DNA from: Nemania diffusa
Lineage: Eukaryota; Ascomycota; Sordariomycetes; Xylariales; Xylariaceae
Assembly (NCBI GenBank): GCA_038501195.1
Contig: JBBPUQ010000001.1
Coordinates: 6,696,001 to 6,760,000, forward strand
Length of the DNA: 64,000 nt
Direction: 5' to 3'
Part shown: positions 58,409 to 64,000 of the stretch, in pieces
Layout of the letters: the number at the start of each line of letters is the position of its first letter
Numbering within the stretch: position 1 is the first letter of the stretch
Notes under the pieces: generated by a model
Told to the model about the DNA's origin: nothing
The model's database searches: none
The model's input: only the letters and a program-made list of their open reading frames with translations
Made by a program: the position numbers and the translations under genes

Positions 58409-59401
58409 ATGGAGGAGGACCAAGATGACTTCGCGGGCCAATACGACGACGGCAACCGCGCCTTCCTGCAAGCCTTCCTAGCGCGCGGGACCATGAACTT
58501 CAGAGAATCCCAGCCCATCCTCGCCGCCATCTTCACCGCGCAGGAAGGAAAGCCCACGGAGCCGGCGCAGATCACGCAGGACGACTTCGACTCGTACGTG
58601 TCGGCGGCGTCGGCGGCGGTGTCGCCCTTCGACCTCGAGATCCGCAGCATGGCGCACCAGACGCGCAGGGAGCGCGTGTACGCGCTCGTCAACACGACGG
58701 AGGACGGCATGACGCGGCTCGCGACGCTGCACTCGGCCGACGAGATCGCGTTCGTGAGGCGCGTCGTCGACGCCATGTTCGAGAAGTACAACACGCCCCG
58801 CATCGAGGCGCTGTGCCTCGACGCCCTGCAAGCCAACAAGCTGCGCGCGCCGCCGCCGCCGAGCGAGGACGATAACGACGTTAGCGCTGTCGAGGGGGAG
58901 GCGCAGCCGCACGCGAAGAGCCTGAAGTCGAGCGAGGTCGAGACGATGATGCGCTGTATGGTCGACGAGGGCTGGTTCGAGCGCAGCCGCGATGGGTTTT
59001 ACTTCTTGAGTCCTAGGGCGCTGCTGGAGCTTAGGTCGTGGCTGATTGAGTCGTATAATGATCCCGATGCTGAGGAGGGCGAGTGGCAGCGCGTTAAATT
59101 CTGCGAGGCGTGTAAGGACATCGTTACGATTGGGCAGAGATGCGCAGAGAGGGACTGTCTGATTAGGTTACATGACAACTGCGCCGAGGCCTTTTTCAGG
59201 ACGAGAAACGAGCGCGCGTGTCCTAAGTGTAGCACGGACTGGACGGGTAGACACTTTGTGGGGGAGAGGGCGGTTACGGAAACGGAGGCGTATCAGCGCG
59301 GCAGGAGACGGAGTGGTAAAGGGGGCAGGAATAGTAATCTGGTGGAGGAGATCATGCACGAAGATGAAGAGCAAGACGACGATGGCGAAGAGGAGGAGTG
59401 A
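58409..59401 (+). CDS. Nse1, RING-like subunit of the Smc5-Smc6 complex
   Basis: An intronless 330-residue protein. It opens with NRAFLQAFLARGTMNFRESQPILAAI, the family N-terminus, followed by tandem winged-helix regions (LVNTTEDGMTRLATLHSADEIAFVRRVVDAMF; VDEGWFERSRDGFYFLSPRALLEL). The C-terminal zinc module has the order C-X2-C (CEAC), C-X4-C (CAERDC), His-X2-Asn-Cys (HDNC) and CPKC, the variant RING of Nse1. A Glu/Asp-rich tail ends the protein. In yeasts Nse1 pairs with Nse3 and Nse4 to bind DNA and supports ubiquitin transfer, acting in DNA repair in the nucleus. Confidence 0.9.
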   Translation: MEEDQDDFAGQYDDGNRAFLQAFLARGTMNFRESQPILAAIFTAQEGKPTEPAQITQDDFDSYVSAASAAVSPFDLEIRSMAHQTRRERVYALVNTTEDGMTRLATLHSADEIAFVRRVVDAMFEKYNTPRIEALCLDALQANKLRAPPPPSEDDNDVSAVEGEAQPHAKSLKSSEVETMMRCMVDEGWFERSRDGFYFLSPRALLELRSWLIESYNDPDAEEGEWQRVKFCEACKDIVTIGQRCAERDCLIRLHDNCAEAFFRTRNERACPKCSTDWTGRHFVGERAVTETEAYQRGRRRSGKGGRNSNLVEEIMHEDEEQDDDGEEEE

Positions 59402-60032
59402 AAATTGAATGACTGAATGAATCACTGCATAGAAGGAACATGGACATGTGGGTTTGCCTGGGATTTAAAAGCGCTTCTCAATATGAAGGGAGGTAAATGG
59501 CGTATGGCCTCTGACGATTCGGGAAATCTCACATTCACGACTTTGGCTTATACAAGCTGAGTAAAGGACTGGATTGGTTGTTATCCTACGGTTGTACATG
59601 TACAGTATATTGGCTTTCTGATCGTCTCATTGATACCCAAAATTCGAAACTGCGACACAGAATTTCCCTATCATCTTGATTTTGCTCGTCTTTTCAACGA
59701 GATCCCAAGCTACGCGGTAACTACAGCAATGATTAGGGGCTGATCAAGAGCTTTGGGGATCGAAAGCTTTCGCCACACCCCACTAAAGCTAAGGTGTGGC
59801 GGTGCAGCCACTGACGTAGCCACTCTATGTAGGCCTCCCTCCCAATGGGCAATTCCGGACTTACAAGTAGGTAATCATCATCATCACTGGGGACAAACAC
59901 ATAATTGCTTTTTTAAAACAGACCAAAGTGCCAACTTTATGCGTGCACGTCAATTAATTGTACTTTCTCATTTCACGATAATCCCTCAACTTACTACCTT
60001 GCTCAGAAGACGCACATTACCAATACGTCAAG
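59402..60032. other. Intergenic region
   Basis: Between two same-direction genes. The right half includes a repeated ATCATC motif at 59876 and the leader of the next gene. Nothing else seen. Confidence 0.6.
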
Positions 60033-61292
60033 ATGCTGGAGTACTTCTCCTCCAAGAAAGCAAAGAAGCACCGGGAAGAAAAGGCCGCGAAACAGAAATT
60101 AGACAAGGGGAAGGAGAAGGAGAATCCGAGCGGGCCAGAAACCGCCAATGATGCGAAAGCAGAAGCGAAAACAATCAATGAAGAAGAAGCACCGCCCATA
60201 CCACCGCGGATCATCTCTCAACCCCCGGATGATAACGACGACGAGAACGATGATGTGATGTTAGAGGGCACGCCGGTCCTCGACCGCGAAGACGAGAAGT
60301 TCCTCGAGCGCCTCACCTCGCCCGATGCGCACCTCGACGACGACGACGACGACGGTCCACCACCCCCTCTCCCCCCGCGCGTCAAGACCCCCGTCATCGA
60401 CATAGACAGCGACTCGTCCAGCGTGTCGAGCAAAGAGGCGAAATCAAAGGGCAAGGAGAAAGAACCAGCAAAAGGAAAAGACAAACACAAGCGCTTCACC
60501 TTCACAACCAGCTTCCTCCGCCGCAAGCCCGCTGCCGCCACCTCCACATCCACCCTCTCCGTCCCCAGCGCCTCCCCGCCCCACGAATCCACAGACCTAG
60601 CCCACATCCTCGACGACCTCGACCTCTCAGCCCGCAACAACCGCGCCGTCTCCCTCTCGGCCGAGTCCGCGGCCATGGCGCACCGCTTCACCCAAGTCCT
60701 CAAGGACCTCGTGCACGGCGTGCCCACGGCCTACGCCGACCTCGTCGCCCTCCTCGACGACCGCGACGGCCTGCTCGCGCGCAACTTCGAGAAGCTGCCC
60801 TCCTCCCTCAAGAAGCTCGTCGCGCAGCTCCCGGAGAAACTCACCTCCTCGCTCGCGCCCGAGCTCCTCGCCGCCGCCTCCGCCGCCGCCGAAGCCCAGG
60901 GCCTGCAGACGTCCGCGAGCGCGACGGGCGCGGGATTGAAGGGCGCGGCGAAGACGTTCTTCGCGCCGGGGAACCTGCAGGAGCTGGTGACGAAGCCGGG
61001 GGCGCTGGTGGGGTTGTTGAAGGGCATCGTCAATGTGCTCAAGACGCGCTTCCCGGCGTTCGTGGGCACGAATGTCCTCTGGAGCTTGGCGGTGTTCTTG
61101 CTGTTGTCTATGCTCTGGTACTGCCATAAGCGGGGGCGCGAGGTCAGGCTCGAGCGCGAGGCGAGCGAGGCCGAGGCTAAGGCTGCGGTGGAGGCGGCGG
61201 CGGAGGGGATCGAGGGGCCGCGGGTCGAGGAGCTGCCGGATGATCCTATGCTTGGTCCGCCTGGGGGGGTGAAGGAGGGTGTGGCTGGCTGA
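60033..61292 (+). CDS. Conserved fungal membrane protein of unknown function
   Basis: A 419-residue frame. The N-terminus is Lys/Glu-rich (KKAKKHREEKAAKQK). An acidic stretch with proline motifs follows (PPIPPR and PPPPLPPR, both SH3-ligand-like). A basic/Ser region (KGKDKHKRFTFTTSFLRRK) precedes a helical domain beginning about residue 188 (LAHILDDLDLSARNNRAVSL, VLKDLVHGVPTAYADLVALL, NFEKLPSSLKKLVAQLPEKL). A membrane segment lies at about 346-368, with a hydrophilic, Ala/Glu-rich coil after it. I recall homologues in other Pezizomycotina but no assigned function. The topology (large N-terminal domain, one C-terminal helix) suggests an ER or nuclear envelope protein; this is inference. Confidence 0.7.
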   Translation: MLEYFSSKKAKKHREEKAAKQKLDKGKEKENPSGPETANDAKAEAKTINEEEAPPIPPRIISQPPDDNDDENDDVMLEGTPVLDREDEKFLERLTSPDAHLDDDDDDGPPPPLPPRVKTPVIDIDSDSSSVSSKEAKSKGKEKEPAKGKDKHKRFTFTTSFLRRKPAAATSTSTLSVPSASPPHESTDLAHILDDLDLSARNNRAVSLSAESAAMAHRFTQVLKDLVHGVPTAYADLVALLDDRDGLLARNFEKLPSSLKKLVAQLPEKLTSSLAPELLAAASAAAEAQGLQTSASATGAGLKGAAKTFFAPGNLQELVTKPGALVGLLKGIVNVLKTRFPAFVGTNVLWSLAVFLLLSMLWYCHKRGREVRLEREASEAEAKAAVEAAAEGIEGPRVEELPDDPMLGPPGGVKEGVAG

Positions 61293-62154
61293 GGGGGCTT
61301 GGCTGCTTGCTTGGTTATTTGGTTATGGTACGATGCATGGATTGGTTTGGTTATGTGGTGACGTGATCATGATGATGATACCCGGGACAAGTTTTCCTTA
61401 TATTCTACAGTTTAATAAACAAGGCTTTTAATCGGAATGGTCTGTCTATAATTCAGGCTTATATTTGGGAATAGGATAAACGAGATAGATGAAATCAAAA
61501 TAGTAAGAACTTCCACACAAACGACACGATATCAATGGATTTGATTTTGAGTGAGAGTCACTTACCTCTTTGAGTCTTGCCTCTATATCTAGTCACTTTT
61601 AAACATTGTGGAGAGAAATATTCAAGCAATACACATCGTAAAAGGTAGCCTTAATTCAGATAATTCTATTGAGGGTGTATTCCCCTCCCTACCTACTTAT
61701 AATATAGGCGGTATCCAGCAAGAGCCGGATTATTGATCCTTCGCGAGGTTACTTGTGGCTCTGCCGGGGGTCTCAAAGACGCCACGGCACGGCCCATGTT
61801 TATGGGTGCATGGAGTTGATGATGATACTATGTGTACAGGGCCTCTCTATCCATCGCATCGATGTTAGTAGGCAGCCATGCCGTAGGATAATAATGGGGG
61901 ATGGAAACGCCAGATATTGAGATACTCCGTCGATATCTCATGCGGCTGTAGTGCCCACAGTCTTTCTTTCCAAGCTAGCCGGGATCCGCATAAGCATACT
62001 TAATAGAATCTCTGAAAGTTCTAACGAGACGGTTAGACACTGATAGCTGAGCGGTGACGCATAGGCCTCTAGAGCGCTGTGACTCTCCTTGCAGGTGGTT
62101 TCCACACCGTTATGGCAACGGACTCTAGTCTGTTCGAAACATCTAAGATAGATC
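61293..62154. other. Intergenic region
   Basis: Between convergent 3' ends. A frame at 61938-62603 (minus) overlaps the Bre2 gene in another frame and is not supported. Confidence 0.6.
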
Positions 62155-64000
62155 TTAATCATCCTGTACCAGCTCCTTGATTTCCTCGCTCGCGGGCGCG
62201 ATGCCGACCGGTTCGGCCTTCTCATCACGTCCGCCCGTACGGTCGAGCACGCGTGCGCCGTCCTGCATCCAGAAGTCGACCTCGTCGACGATGTCAGCGA
62301 CGATGTCTTCGGCGATCTGTTCGTCGTAACGGTCGGAAATAGCCCGCGTCTTCTCGAGCTTTTTCTCTTGTGGTGTGCCCACGCGCACCGTGTCCTCGTC
62401 TTCGTCCACGTCCATCGAGTCCGGGTTGCTCTGCGCAGTAGCATAGCCTGGAGGCGGGTACCAGAAGTCGGGCCCAAAGTTGCACTCGACTGAGCCGCCT
62501 CGGAATACGCTGATGGCCGGGTAGTATCCCAACATGCCGTCGTCTTTGCCCTCTCGCGCGCCGACCTGGACTTGAGGCTTCGAGGCGGGCGGAAGGAAGG
62601 CAAAGAGATCGGTGAAGGCGGTGCCCATGGGCACTCCGTTCTTGTACACCTTGATGTAGGAATTTGGCAGTGTTCTTAGCGCGGGGACGGGGTGATTCGG
62701 GTTCGGCTTCTCGCCCTGCCTATGACCGGCTTGGCCAGACGTCCCCACTGGCGATGGGTTCGACAGGTCCTCTAGCTCTTTCGTTGTGTGGTAATCAATC
62801 TTCTCGAAATAAATATGTGCCTTGAATCGGATGGGTATCCGGTCTCGGACGATATTGGCTGCTTCAACAGCGGTATCTTCTTCCTCGTTCAAGTCAACAG
62901 CTGGGTTATACTGTCCTTGGACAATCTTTCTGTGTAGGTGCTCGGATGGCAGTCGGATCTCTAGTCCTATCACGTCGCCTTCTCTCATGTCTTCACCGGG
63001 GGGGAAGAAGTCTTTGGGGCGGGACATGTGTACCTTCTGCCCAGTGACGTCTCTGAACCCGTAGCTATAGGCATCGAAGCCGACGGGGGCATCTAGTGAG
63101 GCCTCTCGCCTGGCGAATCCCATGCGTACGTGGCCGTGTGACTCCGGCTGATAGGCACCGTCCTTTCCGCCGCTGGCACTCTTGGTGCCCGTCTCGTTTT
63201 TCAGGATTCCCCTGGTCACCTTGCATTCCCAGTACCAGGTGCCCTCGCGCACAGCTACATTGGCTCTCGCCATCCGAAATCCCTTGTCAGTGGTGACGTG
63301 GCGCCCCGACTGGTCGAAGAACATGTGCGTCGAGGCATCCTCGAAGCTGATGTGAGGACCATGTGGTTCGGGTTCGGTCTGGCGGTAGTAGAAGGAGGAT
63401 GGGAAAACGGGGTCGGCGATGCAGTGTAGGTAGTGGTAGCTCTTCTTGTTAAACACGCTTCAGATGTGTATAGGTTAGCAGGGGGTACGAAGGCAATAAA
63501 CGACAACTTTGGGCAGTGTAGATAGTATAGATGCTGTGCATAGGACAACTCACTGTTCCGAGGTTTCGAAGAACTGGAGAACAGAGCCGTCGGGGGCGGG
63601 AAAGGAGTGGTGATAGGTGAAGATAGGACTCCGCGCCGGATCGAAATCGGCAGGTTTGGGGGGAGCGAGCTTGAATCGTAAGGGCGACGACTCGCTGGGG
63701 ACGCCGTCTCTCATCTTCGGATCGGGTGTCGCTCTCGAGCTGTCGGTGCTGCCGTTACCATTATTCCCGTTGCCACCATTGAAACCGACACCAGTCCCAA
63801 TACCGCCTCCGCCTCCGCCAAAGCCTCCACCGACGCCCATGCCCCCTTTAGATTCGCGCTTCTTGAGCGACTCCTTCTTCGTCCTCGCGGGCTTGTCTCG
63901 AGCCAGAGCTGCTGTTGCCGGGTCGTCGTGGGGTTGTGCGCTCGAGTTTGGGGTTTGGGTTGGGTTCGGGTTGAGTGGCGATGAGATGGGCGGCGCATGG
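62155..64000 (-). CDS. Bre2/Ash2-like SPRY subunit of COMPASS, partial at the right edge
   Basis: Exon 62155-63457 joins an upstream exon that runs from 63554 off the window end, with a GTGAGT donor and a frame-consistent junction (FFETSEH-VFNKKSYHY). The start codon is outside. The exposed N-terminus is Pro/Ser/Thr and Gly/Asn-rich (a GGGFGGGGGG run). The SPRY domain is clear: FEDASTHMFFDQSGRHVTTD, GTWYWECKVTRG, HVRMGFARREAS, YGFRD and, after an insertion, PNSYIKVYKNG, GYYPAISVFRGG and NFGPDFWYPP. The tail contains an amphipathic helix (AEDIVADIVDEVDFWM) like the Sdc1/Dpy30-interaction helix of Bre2/ASH2L. The complex methylates histone H3 lysine 4. Nuclear. Confidence 0.88.

Noticed and set aside
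60627..61127. 166-codon minus-strand frame opposite the unknown membrane protein
   Set aside because: Antisense shadow made of Arg/Glu/Gly runs; the plus strand has the consistent domain architecture.
61938..62603. 221-codon minus-strand frame
   Set aside because: Overlaps the Bre2 coding exon in another frame and is low-complexity Ser/Arg/Thr.

Overview
The window is nuclear DNA from a filamentous ascomycete (Pezizomycotina, most likely a Sordariomycete). Genes carry short 50-80 base introns with GTAAGT-like donors and CTAAC/CTGAC branch points. Recognisable orthologues include Spo7, Nse1, Bre2/Ash2 and a Cld1/ABHD5-type hydrolase. There is a fungal laccase, a PTH11-like rhodopsin-fold receptor and a DUF3405 protein. 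Spacers carry the TAGGTACCTA-type motifs common in these fungi. No bacterial-style operon, tRNA, rRNA or CRISPR array was seen.

Positions 1-15400 are extremely AT-rich and almost without open frames, the signature of repeat-induced point mutation (RIP). Inside it two LTR retrotransposons can be delimited to the base. An old element has 271-base LTRs at 989-1259 and 12700-12970. It is interrupted by a younger, less mutated relative with 308-base LTRs at 2550-2857 and 8153-8460, flanked by a perfect ATTTT target duplication. A mutated frame at 4938-5132 (minus strand) suggests a Ty1/copia-type polyprotein read right to left.

From about 15.4 kb the sequence is normal gene space. 16-35 kb holds a PTH11-like membrane protein, a Cld1/ABHD5-like hydrolase, Spo7, a STYX-like dual-specificity phosphatase, two unknown proteins, a membrane-anchored thioredoxin, and a divergent pair of homologous secreted proteins. 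35-56 kb is accessory in character: laccase, short-chain dehydrogenase, 2-oxoglutarate/Fe(II) oxygenase, O-methyltransferase, FAD monooxygenase, MFS transporter, a second methyltransferase, a decayed O-methyltransferase and a DUF3405 protein. The block from the dehydrogenase to the decayed methyltransferase looks like a set of tailoring and export genes for a secondary metabolite, but no polyketide synthase, NRPS or terpene synthase is visible. 58-64 kb returns to housekeeping genes: Nse1, a conserved membrane protein of unknown function, and Bre2, which runs off the right edge.

Intron positions were worked out by hand from splice signals, reading frame and remembered family conservation. They are predictions without transcript evidence.
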